NCBI RefSeq assembly: GCF_049985285.1
Contig: NZ_JBNIEU010000001.1
Location: 1,302,001 to 1,366,000 of the forward strand
Length of the DNA stretch: 64,000 nt
Direction of reading: 5' to 3'
Origin: Aestuariirhabdus sp049985285
GTDB taxonomy: Bacteria; Pseudomonadota; Gammaproteobacteria; Pseudomonadales; Aestuariirhabdaceae
The notes below the pieces were generated by a model, which did not search any database, was not told where the DNA came from, and saw only the letters and a program-made list of their open reading frames with translations. Position numbers and translations under genes: made by a program. Positions 33,964 through 42,796 of this stretch are shown here, one piece after another. The first letter of the stretch is position 1. Each line of letters starts with the position of its first letter.

Positions 33964-35550
33964 CTAGTGGCGGAAGTGGCGCATGCCGGTAAAGACCATG
34001 GCCATGCCGGCTTCGTTCGCCGCATCGATCACTTCCTGGTCTCGCATTGAGCCGCCGGGCTGAACCACAGCGCTGATGCCAGCTTTGGCTGCGGCATCAA
34101 TCCCATCGCGAAAGGGGAAAAAAGCATCGGATGCCATAACGGACCCTTTCACTTCGAGGTTTTCGTCGGCGGCCTTGATGCCTGCGATGCGCGCACTATA
34201 AACGCGGCTCATCTGGCCGGCGCCTACACCGATGGTCTGGCCGTTGCGGGCGTACACAATAGCGTTGGATTTGACGTACTTTGCCACGCGCCAGGCGAAC
34301 AGCAGGTCACCGAGTTCAGCCGCTGTGGGCTGACGTTCCGTAACGACCTTGAGGTCGCTCGCTGTAATATTGCCAAGGTCGATATCCTGCACCAAAAGGC
34401 CACCGTTAACACGTTTGTAATCGAAGCCGGCGATGCGCTCGAGGGGCCACTGGCCGCAGGCGAGCAGGCGAACGTTTTGCTTTTGCGACAAGACTTTTGC
34501 GGCCTCGGCGCTAACGCTCGGGGCAATAATGACCTCGACAAACTGGCGCTCGATAATCGCCTGGGCGGTATCGGCGTTGAGTTCGCGGTTAAAGGCGATA
34601 ATGCCACCAAAAGCCGAGGTGGGGTCGGTCTGGTAGGCAAGTAGATAGGCTTCCAGCGCGTCGCTGCCAACGGCTACGCCGCAGGGGTTGGCGTGCTTGA
34701 CGATCACGCAGGCGGCTTCTTCGAAGGATTTTACGCACTCCAGCGCGGCGTCGGTATCGGCGACGTTATTGAAAGAGAGCGCCTTGCCCTGCAGTTGACG
34801 TGCGGTAGCAACGCTGGCCTCAGCAGGGCTCTTCTCAACGTAAAATGCTGCCCGCTGGTGGGGGTTTTCGCCGTAGCGCATATCTTGCGCCTTGACCAAC
34901 TGGGTATTAAAGGTGCGCGGAAAGGCCTCGGCGGCGTCCCCCTGGGTCAAACGGCCCAGGTAGTTGGCGATGGCGCCGTCGTAGGCGGCGGTGTGTTCAA
35001 ATGCCTTAACCGCGAGATCAAAGCGGGTCGCCTGCCCCAGGCTGCCACTATTTTGCTCCAGCTCATCGAGAATGGAGCCGTAGTCGCTGCTGTTGACCAC
35101 AATCGAAACGTAGCGGTGATTCTTGGCGGTAGCGCGAACCATGGTCGGGCCACCGATATCGATATTTTCAATGGCCATCGGCAGGTCGCAATCGTCACGG
35201 GCGATGGTTTGTTCGAAGGGATAGAGATTGACCACGACCATATCAATGGGCTGAATTCCGTGGGCGGCCATTACCTCATCATCCTGACCGCGTCGAGCGA
35301 GAATACCACCGTGAATTTTGGGGTGCAGTGTTTTCACACGACCGTCCATCATCTCCGGGAATCCGGTGTAATCGGACACTTCCACTGCAGGGATGCCGCT
35401 GTCGGTCAGGAGGCGAAAGGTGCCGCCGGTGGACAAAATCTCGATGCCCTGTTGGTGGAGGGCCTGGGCAAATTCGACGATGCCCGTCTTGTCAGAAACA
35501 CTGATCAGCGCTCTGCGAACAGGTAGGGTTTGTTGGTCAGCCATAGTCAT
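33964..35550 (-). CDS. purH: Bifunctional AICAR transformylase / IMP cyclohydrolase
   Basis: Last two steps to IMP. The N-terminal MGS-like domain (ALISVSDKTGIVEFAQ, LSTGGTFRLL, DGRVKTLHPKIHGGIL) carries cyclohydrolase activity. The C-terminal transformylase has FNNVADTDAALECVKSF, VIVKHANPCGVA and SDAFFPFRDGIDAAAKAGI. The frame opens at 35592, next to the fis terminator. ATG 35550 or 35544 fits the family N-terminus; I use 35550 (528 residues). No good ribosome site precedes either, so the exact start is uncertain. Confidence 0.95.
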   Translation of the reverse strand: MTMADQQTLPVRRALISVSDKTGIVEFAQALHQQGIEILSTGGTFRLLTDSGIPAVEVSDYTGFPEMMDGRVKTLHPKIHGGILARRGQDDEVMAAHGIQPIDMVVVNLYPFEQTIARDDCDLPMAIENIDIGGPTMVRATAKNHRYVSIVVNSSDYGSILDELEQNSGSLGQATRFDLAVKAFEHTAAYDGAIANYLGRLTQGDAAEAFPRTFNTQLVKAQDMRYGENPHQRAAFYVEKSPAEASVATARQLQGKALSFNNVADTDAALECVKSFEEAACVIVKHANPCGVAVGSDALEAYLLAYQTDPTSAFGGIIAFNRELNADTAQAIIERQFVEVIIAPSVSAEAAKVLSQKQNVRLLACGQWPLERIAGFDYKRVNGGLLVQDIDLGNITASDLKVVTERQPTAAELGDLLFAWRVAKYVKSNAIVYARNGQTIGVGAGQMSRVYSARIAGIKAADENLEVKGSVMASDAFFPFRDGIDAAAKAGISAVVQPGGSMRDQEVIDAANEAGMAMVFTGMRHFRH

Positions 35551-35590
35551 AGGTTCGATTGGAAGTTGATGAAAGGGGGTCTGATAATGC

Positions 35591-35622
35591 AAAAAGGCGG
35601 ATTGAAACCAATCCGCCTTTTT
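35591..35622 (-). terminator. Rho-independent terminator after fis
   Basis: Thirteen-base arms 35591-35603 and 35610-35622 pair perfectly around a 6-base loop, with A and T runs at the ends, so the hairpin works in either direction. On the minus strand it lies 9 bases after the fis stop and ends in five T. Only about 40 bp separate it from the purH start. Confidence 0.9.
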
Positions 35623-35631
35623 AATCTGTGT

Positions 35632-35943
35632 TTACAGCAAGCCGTACTGCTTTAGCTTCTTGCGCAGGGTGCCCCGATTAAGCCCCAACAGTATCGACGC
35701 CTTGGTCTGGTTGCCCTTAACGTGGGTCATGACGACCTCCAGCAGCGGAGCTTCTACCTCCGACAGAACCATCTGGTAGACGTCGGTAACCGACTGTCCC
35801 TCAAGGTGAGAGAAGTAGTTGCTGAGCGCATTTTGGACGCAGTCGCGCAGGGTTTCTCCCTTTTCGATTTGTTGAGTCAGATGTTGACGCAGGTCTACAT
35901 TCGCTGCTGTCATTTCGTTAGGAGCTAGTTCGGGTGCAGTCAT
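35632..35943 (-). CDS. fis: DNA-binding protein Fis
   Basis: A nucleoid protein and regulator of rRNA and many other promoters. The 103 residues end in the helix-turn-helix KASILLGLNRGTLRKKLKQY, almost identical to E. coli Fis. The N-terminal part has DCVQNALSNYFSHLEGQ and VYQMVLSEVEAPLLEVVM, the dimer helices. Its ATG overlaps the dusB stop by 4 bp, the classic dusB-fis operon. The control of the operon by growth rate is known in E. coli, not shown here. Confidence 0.97.
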   Translation of the reverse strand: MTAPELAPNEMTAANVDLRQHLTQQIEKGETLRDCVQNALSNYFSHLEGQSVTDVYQMVLSEVEAPLLEVVMTHVKGNQTKASILLGLNRGTLRKKLKQYGLL

Positions 35944-36929
35944 GCCGCAATTTCCTCATTGTTAATTAGGCGTTCACAGAATTGCTGAACGCTTTCGCGC
36001 TGAGCCTGTGCACTTTCGAGTCGGACAAAGTCCCGTCGAAAAGAGCTACCGCCCGGCTGCGTATTGGTGTACCAAGCGACATGCTTGCGCGCGATCCGTA
36101 CGCCCAGATATTCGCCATAGAAGGCGTGAATACTTCCCAGATGCTCGAGAAGTATTGACTGGAACTCTCGCAGGTCGATGGTGCCCAGGGTGGTGCCGGT
36201 GCGAAGGTGATGGTTGATCTCGCGGAAAATCCAGGGCCGGCCATGGGCTCCGCGACCGATCATCACACCATCGGCACCGGTGTAGTCGATAACAGCCTTG
36301 GCGTCGCCGGGGCTGTTGATGTCTCCATTAGCGATCACAGGGATACTGACCGCTTGTTTGATGTGGGCGATGGTGTCGTACTCGACGGCCCCCTTATAGG
36401 CGCAAGCGCGGGTTCTACCGTGCACCGCGATGGCCCTGATGCCGCAGTCCTCCGCGATTCGAGCAATGCTGACGCCGTTGCGATTTTCTGGATTCCAACC
36501 GGTGCGAATCTTGACCGTGACCGGAACTTCAACGGCATCCACTACCGATTGCAGTATCTCTCGTACCAAAGGTTCATCGCGCAGCAGTGCGGAGCCTGCG
36601 GCCTTGTTGCATACTTTTTTGGCCGGGCAGCCCATATTGATATCGACGATCTGCGCACCCAGGCGCACGCTCTCGATGGCGGCCTGGGCCATCATTTGCG
36701 GATCGTTGCCGGCAATCTGTATTGACCGCGGCTCGCTCTCACCCGTGTGGTTAAGGCGCTGGCGGGATTTGCGGGTATTCCACAGTCTTTGATCGCAGGT
36801 GACCATCTCGGACACCACCAGTCCGGCACCAAGACGGCGGCACAGCAGCCGGAACGGCTGGTCCGTCACCCCTGCCATCGGGGCTAACACTACCGGGTTG
36901 TCTATCTGGTATGGACCTATTTCAAACAC
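35940..36929 (-). CDS. dusB: tRNA-dihydrouridine synthase DusB
   Basis: An FMN enzyme reducing uridine 17 in tRNA. The 329 residues show APMAGVTDQPFRLLCRRLGAG, MGCPAKKVCNKAAGSALLRD with the catalytic Cys, NGDINSPGDA and MIGRGAHGRPWIF. First gene of dusB-fis. A candidate -10 box TATGAT (minus strand, 37035-37040) with a poor -35 lies about 105 bp upstream. Confidence 0.96.
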   Translation of the reverse strand: MFEIGPYQIDNPVVLAPMAGVTDQPFRLLCRRLGAGLVVSEMVTCDQRLWNTRKSRQRLNHTGESEPRSIQIAGNDPQMMAQAAIESVRLGAQIVDINMGCPAKKVCNKAAGSALLRDEPLVREILQSVVDAVEVPVTVKIRTGWNPENRNGVSIARIAEDCGIRAIAVHGRTRACAYKGAVEYDTIAHIKQAVSIPVIANGDINSPGDAKAVIDYTGADGVMIGRGAHGRPWIFREINHHLRTGTTLGTIDLREFQSILLEHLGSIHAFYGEYLGVRIARKHVAWYTNTQPGGSSFRRDFVRLESAQAQRESVQQFCERLINNEEIAA

Positions 36930-37138
36930 AATACAGTCGCCGCATGCTCAGTAATGGGTACGTTTTTGGGGTCGGCGACGGATCAGCGCAAAGGGGGGGC
37001 TGGTTAAAAATGAACCTGTCGCACAGGGGGCGGTATCATACTCTGTTGGCGGCAGGCGATAAAGAGGAAAATGGCCGAATTTCCAAGCGTTTGGCGAAAA
37101 AATGTACAGCGCGGACGAGCCGCTAATTGGGGCCTAAA

Positions 37139-38293
37139 TCAGGGTGCTGGATAGAAGGCGAGACGGTAGTTAACCGCCTTTTGGCCGGGGTCAACGATCT
37201 CCAGTGCCAGGTGAATCGGCGTGCGGCTGGGCATCTCCCGGGCACCGGCGAGCTCCCCGGCGAGGTACTCTGCGGGAGTAAACCGGCGTGAGGCCACAGG
37301 CTGCCCCGTCAAGTCAGAAAAACTGAGCTGGATCGCGGGGAAGGGTTGGCTGTAATTTGCGAGGTTGCTGATGATGGCGTCCACCACCAGCGCGTTTTCG
37401 AACTTCGGATGGCTCCGCACTACCAGGTTGGTACCACGGATAGCCGCGATGTTGATCTTGTCCGGCAAGGCACACCCAAACCGCTCGCAGGCTACCTGAT
37501 AATAGGGGCGCAGTGTATCCAGTCGGGCCAATTGATTCCGATCATACCAGGCATACTGCAGCGCCAGTGCGGCCGCAGCCAGCAGGCAGGCCATTGTGGT
37601 GAGCACGGTTTTCCAGCGCGCGGGCCTATCCGGCAGGTGCAGGTTGAGTGGCTCATCGTTAAGGGCGTGAAGTGCTCGCTTGTCGGCGCGCAATCCGCCC
37701 ATCTCATTCTGATCCGGTGCCTTTTTGTTTTCTGCGGCTTCGAGTTTGTTGATCTCGTCAAACGTTGACAGGTCGGTATCTGAAAAATCCGGTTCACCGT
37801 CGAGACCCCATTCATTACTTTCCGCGAGGGGTTTTTGTTTCGGCGGGGCTGCAGGTGCTGGTGGGGGCGCTTTCTGCTCCTTCTCCAGCTCCTCAAGCAT
37901 ATCCATTGCCCAGCTTTCATCGGCGGCCTCATGTCCGACGTGGTCCCTGTCACCGGTATAGGTGCCGGTTTGCTCAGGACTCCATGCCTCCAGATTCGTG
38001 AAGTCATCGCTGAGTTCAAACTCTTGCCGTTTGGGTTCAGGAGGTGGCGGTGCAGGGCGCGGTGGCGCTGCAGCGGGTCGCTGGGTTGGAGCGGGAGCCG
38101 GTTTTGGGGTCGGGGCCGGAGTGGGCTGGCCTGCGGCAGAAGCGTCGGGCTGGGCGATAATATGGTTGGTCGCTTTAAAAACGTGCAAACAGGAGCCGCA
38201 GCGCACTGACCCGTTGGCCGCTTGCAGTTGGGCTCGGGTTAGACGGAATGCTGTTTGGCACTGCGGGCAGCGTGTGACCCAGGTTTTACTCAT
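37139..38293 (-). CDS. Zinc-ribbon and DUF3426 membrane protein
   Basis: The 384 residues begin with an MJ0042-type zinc ribbon: CPQCQTAFRLTRAQL then VRCGSCLHVF. A long Pro/Ala/Glu-rich linker (about 45-225) follows, then one membrane helix (about 230-250, TTMACLLAAAALALQYAWY) and a C-terminal DUF3426 domain (about 255-384). The family is widespread between prmA and dusB in Pseudomonas relatives; the function is unknown. It is sometimes compared with FimV-like or cell-envelope proteins, which I cannot support here. Confidence 0.85.
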   Translation of the reverse strand: MSKTWVTRCPQCQTAFRLTRAQLQAANGSVRCGSCLHVFKATNHIIAQPDASAAGQPTPAPTPKPAPAPTQRPAAAPPRPAPPPPEPKRQEFELSDDFTNLEAWSPEQTGTYTGDRDHVGHEAADESWAMDMLEELEKEQKAPPPAPAAPPKQKPLAESNEWGLDGEPDFSDTDLSTFDEINKLEAAENKKAPDQNEMGGLRADKRALHALNDEPLNLHLPDRPARWKTVLTTMACLLAAAALALQYAWYDRNQLARLDTLRPYYQVACERFGCALPDKINIAAIRGTNLVVRSHPKFENALVVDAIISNLANYSQPFPAIQLSFSDLTGQPVASRRFTPAEYLAGELAGAREMPSRTPIHLALEIVDPGQKAVNYRLAFYPAP

Positions 38294-38389
38294 AATTGAC
38301 GACTTCTAGTGGCGGGAGGAGATCCCTTCTTCCGGACCTGTCGAGTGTATCCAATATAGTGCATATAAGGCTAGTCGTGTGGCGTGGGA

Positions 38390-39271
38390 TCAGGCGCGTT
38401 TACGCCCATAAAGCAGAACCCAGTCACCTTTTACCCGCGGAGGCTCCATCTCAAAGCTGGCGCTGTAGGTGTCCAGCACATCCTGCGCTTGCTCCACCAG
38501 GATTCCGGAGAGCGCCAGCCGACCACCGCCTTTAAGCAATGAATCGAGCGTCGGATACAGCTGCTGTAGCGGGCCAGCGAGAATGTTGGCGACCACCAGG
38601 TCGGCCTCTATCTCCGGCGTGTTGTCCGGCAGGTAGAGATCCATCGCCGTAACAGGAAGCTGGTTGCGTTGCAGGTTATCGGCGCTGGCCTCGATCGCCT
38701 GGGGGTCGTAGTCCACGCCAATAACGCGGCCTGCACCTAACAGCAATGCAGCGATGCCAAGAATACCGGATCCGCAACCGTAATCGACGACGGTTTGTCC
38801 GCTCAGGGGCTGGCTATCGAGCCATTCGAGGCATAATGCCGTGGTTGGGTGTGTTCCGGTGCCGAAGGCGAGGCCGGGGTCCAGCATCAGGTTCACCGCA
38901 TTGGGGTCTGGAACCGGCTTCCAGCTGGGGCACACCCATAAGCGTTGACCGAAACGGGTGGGCTCGAAGTGAGTCATCCATTCGCGAGTCCAGTCCTTGT
39001 CTTCGAGAATCTCAATTTTGTGCCGAGGCAGGGGGCTTCCGAGGGCGGCCTGCAGTTGTTGCAGCACCTGCTCCATATCGGTCTCTGCATCAAACAGCGC
39101 GGTGAGCCGGGTGTGATCCCACAGTGGCGTGTAATCAGGGGTCGGTTCAAACAGCGGTTGATCTTCGTTATCTTCCAGTGTTACCGCCGAGGCCCCAAAG
39201 GCAAGCAGGAACTCTTCGAACCGCTCGATGTTGTCAGGTGTTATATCGATTCGTAGTTGTAACCAGGCCAT
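38390..39271 (-). CDS. prmA: Ribosomal protein L11 methyltransferase PrmA
   Basis: Trimethylates L11 at several amino groups. The 293 residues (the same length as E. coli PrmA) include an N-terminal L11-binding domain (MAWLQLRIDITPDNIERFEE) and a SAM domain with LDPGLAFGTGTHPTTALCLE, VVDYGCGSGILGIAAL and VVANILAGPL. ATG 39271 is chosen: AGGAA lies upstream and the longer frame to 39310 lacks family similarity. In Pseudomonas accBC precede prmA; here a GGDEF gene is divergent instead. Confidence 0.95.
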   Translation of the reverse strand: MAWLQLRIDITPDNIERFEEFLLAFGASAVTLEDNEDQPLFEPTPDYTPLWDHTRLTALFDAETDMEQVLQQLQAALGSPLPRHKIEILEDKDWTREWMTHFEPTRFGQRLWVCPSWKPVPDPNAVNLMLDPGLAFGTGTHPTTALCLEWLDSQPLSGQTVVDYGCGSGILGIAALLLGAGRVIGVDYDPQAIEASADNLQRNQLPVTAMDLYLPDNTPEIEADLVVANILAGPLQQLYPTLDSLLKGGGRLALSGILVEQAQDVLDTYSASFEMEPPRVKGDWVLLYGRKRA

Positions 39272-39426
39272 CGTGAATTCCTGTGGGGCGTCGGGATAAA
39301 GGGTTCGCAATTATAGGGCCTGTGGCGCCGATACTGCCAGTACCGCCCGGTGCTTGATTGCAAATCGCCATGGGGCTGGTCACAATGTTGTACATTATCT
39401 CGTCAGGGAAAGGCCAGGGCTCGTGC

Positions 39427-41367
39427 ATGGGGATCAATAGACTTTTGGGGCGCATCAGCATCGGATGGCTGACTCTGCTGCTGGGCCTTTTTTCTGGCCC
39501 GGTTCTCGCTTTGCAGAGCGTCACCTTGCAATTAAAGTGGAAGCACCAGTTTCAATTTGCAGGCTATTACGCGGCGATAGAGAACGGCTACTACCGCGCC
39601 GCAGGGTTGGACGTTAATGTTGTCCAGGCCCAGGAGGGAGAGGACCCTATACAGGCGGTGATTGATGGCAAAGCCGAGTTTGGTGTCGGCACCAGTGACC
39701 TGTTACTGCTGCGCCAACGGGGGGAGCCGGTGGTGGTACTAGGGGTGGTATTCCAGCACTCGCCGCTGGGTTTGCTGGCTCGTGGTGACGGCTCGGTACG
39801 CAATGTCCATGACCTGGCCGACAAGCCGCTGATGATCGAAGCTAACTCGGCGGAGCTGTTCGCGTACCTGTCGAGTGAGGGAATCAGCAGTTCGCGCCTG
39901 GATATTGTACATCACAGTTTTGATATCGAGGATCTACTATCGGGAAACGTGGCGGCAATGTCGGTGTACGTTACCGACGAGCCCTTTGCCCTAAAACAGG
40001 CCGGGGTTAGGTATCAGCTGTTTGAGGCGTCCGAGGGTGGCGTCGATTTTTACGGCGACAATTTTTTTACCACCGAGCAGATGATAGCCCAGTCCCCCAA
40101 GGTTGTTGCGGCGTTCAGGGAGGCGACGCTCAAAGGCTGGCGCTACGCGATGGACCATCCCGAGGAGTTGGTGCAGGTCATTCAAAGCAAATACAGTGAC
40201 CGCCACAGCACCGATCATCTGCGGTTTGAGGCCCAGGAGATGCAGCGCCTGCTGCGCCCGGACCTGGTCGATGTCGGCTATATGAGCGAGGGTCGGTGGC
40301 AGCACATCGCCGGAATTTACCATGAACAGGGGATGCTGCCGGAAAACGCCAATCTGGAGGGTTTTCTGTACGACCCCACCGCAGCAGACTCGGTGATATG
40401 GCAGCCCTGGGTGTGGGTTTGGTTGCTGTTGACATCGGTTGCGCTGCTGCTGGTAATGGCGTTTTATCGACTGAACCGCCGCCTGTCCGGAAGCGAAGCC
40501 TGGTTGCAGATGATTTTGGATCACGCCCCGACGGCCTTAGTGCAGATTGATGGTCGGGGCTGTGTACAGGTGTGGAATCAACAAGCACAGCAGACCTTTG
40601 GGTGGCGGCGTGATGAGGTGATAGGGCGCACGCTGAACGATTTCCTGATCCCTGAGGAGGAGCAAAAGGGAGTTAATGAAACGCTCCAGAGCCTCGCGCA
40701 GCGCAGTGTTCAACAGCACGAAAACTGGAACCTGACCAAAAGCGGACGCAAGATTCTCTGCGATTGGCGCAATGTGGCGTTGCCATCAACGTCAAGTCAG
40801 GGGCGTATGGTGGTGGCGATGGCGATCGATATTACCGAGCGCAAGCGCATGGAAACTCGCTTGCATGAGCTGGCCCACAGCGATCTATTAACGGGGGTGG
40901 CGAATCGTACGCTATTTTACGATCAGTTCGAAAGGGCGATAAAACTGGCTGCTCGACGCAGCGCCCGATTGGCGCTGATGTTTGTGGATCTGGATGATTT
41001 TAAAGCAGTGAATGACTGTTTTGGTCACGAGTCCGGCGACGCGGTATTACAGGTGACTGTTGCTCGCATCCGGGGTTGTATTCGCAGTACTGATATCCTC
41101 GCCCGTCATGGCGGGGATGAGTTTGTAGTGCTGCTGGAGGATTGTGGTGAGAATAAAATAATTACCGACATCGCCACCAAGATCGTCAACGCGGTTACCC
41201 GTCCTATTCCCCTGCCTTCGGGTGATACCGCGCAGATCGGAGCCTCCATCGGTATCAGTCTTTATCCACAGCATGGAGAAGATAGTGATGCCCTGACACG
41301 CTCGGCGGACAAGGCGATGTACCGGGTAAAGGGCTCGGGTAAGCAGGGGTATCAAATCGCGGAGTAG
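39427..41367 (+). CDS. Diguanylate cyclase with periplasmic NMT1/THI5-like binding domain and PAS domain
   Basis: A 646-residue one-protein receptor. A signal peptide (about 1-29) leads to a substrate-binding-protein domain (about 32-315) with LQLKWKHQFQFAGYYAAIENGYY, typical of NMT1/THI5 pyrimidine-precursor or SsuA-like binding proteins. One membrane helix (about 327-347) is followed by a PAS domain (about 355-470, with WNQQAQQTFGWRRDEVIG) and a GGDEF domain. The active site is GGDEF (562-566), and the inhibitory I-site RSTD lies five residues upstream (553-556). No EAL domain is present, so it should make c-di-GMP. The ligand is unknown. Confidence 0.88.
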   Translation: MGINRLLGRISIGWLTLLLGLFSGPVLALQSVTLQLKWKHQFQFAGYYAAIENGYYRAAGLDVNVVQAQEGEDPIQAVIDGKAEFGVGTSDLLLLRQRGEPVVVLGVVFQHSPLGLLARGDGSVRNVHDLADKPLMIEANSAELFAYLSSEGISSSRLDIVHHSFDIEDLLSGNVAAMSVYVTDEPFALKQAGVRYQLFEASEGGVDFYGDNFFTTEQMIAQSPKVVAAFREATLKGWRYAMDHPEELVQVIQSKYSDRHSTDHLRFEAQEMQRLLRPDLVDVGYMSEGRWQHIAGIYHEQGMLPENANLEGFLYDPTAADSVIWQPWVWVWLLLTSVALLLVMAFYRLNRRLSGSEAWLQMILDHAPTALVQIDGRGCVQVWNQQAQQTFGWRRDEVIGRTLNDFLIPEEEQKGVNETLQSLAQRSVQQHENWNLTKSGRKILCDWRNVALPSTSSQGRMVVAMAIDITERKRMETRLHELAHSDLLTGVANRTLFYDQFERAIKLAARRSARLALMFVDLDDFKAVNDCFGHESGDAVLQVTVARIRGCIRSTDILARHGGDEFVVLLEDCGENKIITDIATKIVNAVTRPIPLPSGDTAQIGASIGISLYPQHGEDSDALTRSADKAMYRVKGSGKQGYQIAE

Positions 41368-41406
41368 TATCGACGTCCGGCACCGCTCTCGCTGGGCCAG
41401 GGTTAA

Positions 41407-42621
41407 TCAGCCCTTCGAGGCCAGGATCATCAGGTTTCTCGGGGTGAGTTGATAGTCACAAAACTCACCCAGGCGCACGCTGTAACCCTGTTGCTGCAGG
41501 AAGAGCGCGCGGTCCAGCACCAGCCACAGCTCCAGCGGTCGCCGAAACAGGTGTCGCACTAACTCGATGCGCGCAACGGTATCTGCGCGCTCCACCCCCC
41601 GCGCCTCGAATGCGTCGTAATCGATCGGTTGTTGCAGGCACAGCTGTTTGCGCTGAGCCATATAGCGACAAAAACCGGCAAAATCCCCCCCCATTACGCG
41701 GCGGGGAACCGGCGGGCAGTTGAGGTAGTCATCCACGCCCCGCAGCTGGCGTTGTAGCAGGTCGAAGCCGAGCCGCCAATGGAACTCACGGTTCCGCTGG
41801 CGTCGCTCACGGGCGCCAGCAGTCACGGTCTCCTGTACGACCAGACGCAGGTCATGGCGCGTCAGCTTCAGCGCGCTGGCAGCGCCGGATGGGCTGATGG
41901 GTTGATAGTGATCACTATCGATCAAGTGATAACAGCATGGGGAAAGGCTGATACGCTCAACGCCTTTGGCACTGGCCCGCTGCAGCAGCTGTAAATGCAG
42001 TTGGCCGCAGGCGTGCAGTGCTACCGCATGCTGATTGGGTGAGAGGTGAGGCTCAACCGCGTCGGAAAGCACGTCGCAGGTGACCATTTGGCAACTCGAA
42101 TGATGGCGTTCCGCCAGCGCTTCTCCATCACGGCACAGGGAGGCCTGTAACTCCAGACTGGTGACAGTGCCGCCATGAACCTGATGCAGCACTCGGCCCA
42201 GATGCCCTTTGCCCGCGCACCATTCGAGAAAGGGCCTCGATTCTTGTGGCAACGCTGCACTGAATGCCTGTACCTGCCGCCATTTGCGTCCGGGCACTCC
42301 GTAACTCAATAGTGGCTCGACACTAACCGGGCTATTGACGGGGAGGGTGCTTGTATTAATCAGTGCGTGCAGGGCATCAATATTGTCTATGAAGGGGCTC
42401 AAGGCGGCCAGGCGCGCCGCCATATCCTCCTCCAGCGCCGTGACCTGGTCGGGCTTGAGTTGCTGCAAATAACCTAATAGTGGCGGGTTGTGTGTCCACG
42501 GCAGGGCCATCTCCGCGAAGGGGCGTAGCTGCCAATAGGGCTTAAGTTCCAGTAACAGTTGGTCCAGTTGCTGAAATTGCAGTAACAGGTCCTGCTTCGG
42601 TTGGGTGAGGAGAGGCGACAT
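41407..42621 (-). CDS. Class I SAM-dependent methyltransferase (Methyltransf_32 type)
   Basis: The 404 residues contain a SAM-binding motif I, FLEWCAGKGHLGRVLH, then VTSLELQASLC and VALHACGQLHLQLLQ, and SLSPCCYHLI, which together recall the Methyltransf_32 family (PF13679). The motif pattern with a cysteine pair (SPCCYHL) resembles rRNA or tRNA modification enzymes, but the target is not known. The N-terminal 130 residues are helical with no recognised motif. Divergent from the AGCS symporter. Confidence 0.75.
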   Translation of the reverse strand: MSPLLTQPKQDLLLQFQQLDQLLLELKPYWQLRPFAEMALPWTHNPPLLGYLQQLKPDQVTALEEDMAARLAALSPFIDNIDALHALINTSTLPVNSPVSVEPLLSYGVPGRKWRQVQAFSAALPQESRPFLEWCAGKGHLGRVLHQVHGGTVTSLELQASLCRDGEALAERHHSSCQMVTCDVLSDAVEPHLSPNQHAVALHACGQLHLQLLQRASAKGVERISLSPCCYHLIDSDHYQPISPSGAASALKLTRHDLRLVVQETVTAGARERRQRNREFHWRLGFDLLQRQLRGVDDYLNCPPVPRRVMGGDFAGFCRYMAQRKQLCLQQPIDYDAFEARGVERADTVARIELVRHLFRRPLELWLVLDRALFLQQQGYSVRLGEFCDYQLTPRNLMILASKG

Positions 42622-42702
42622 AGTGGCCGCATCATACGCGCGGATCTGCCGATGAGGCTACAGCGGATAACGGGAGTGCCCCGCAGGGGCGACAGTTTTG
42701 GT

Positions 42703-42742
42703 CCGATTTTCGAAAATCGGGGTTAGGGTTTTTACGTATAAT
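42703..42742 (+). promoter_or_regulatory. AGCS symporter promoter with 18-bp palindromic operator candidate
   Basis: CCGATTTTCGAAAATCGG (42703-42720) is a perfect 18-bp palindrome. A consensus TATAAT -10 box lies at 42737-42742, so the palindrome covers the place where the -35 element should be. Such a position fits a repressor or activator site. No -35 consensus is visible, which would suit an activated promoter. The leader to the ATG is only about 45 bases. Confidence 0.5.
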
Positions 42743-42796
42743 TGCCGCCTTTCACACCCTCCCTCGTATAAAAAATTATTTTCTGGAGTGTTATCG

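Noticed and set aside
42743..42796. Glycine riboswitch before the AGCS symporter
   Set aside because: Such switches are common before AGCS genes, but here the leader after TATAAT is only about 45 bases and lacks the aptamer pattern.
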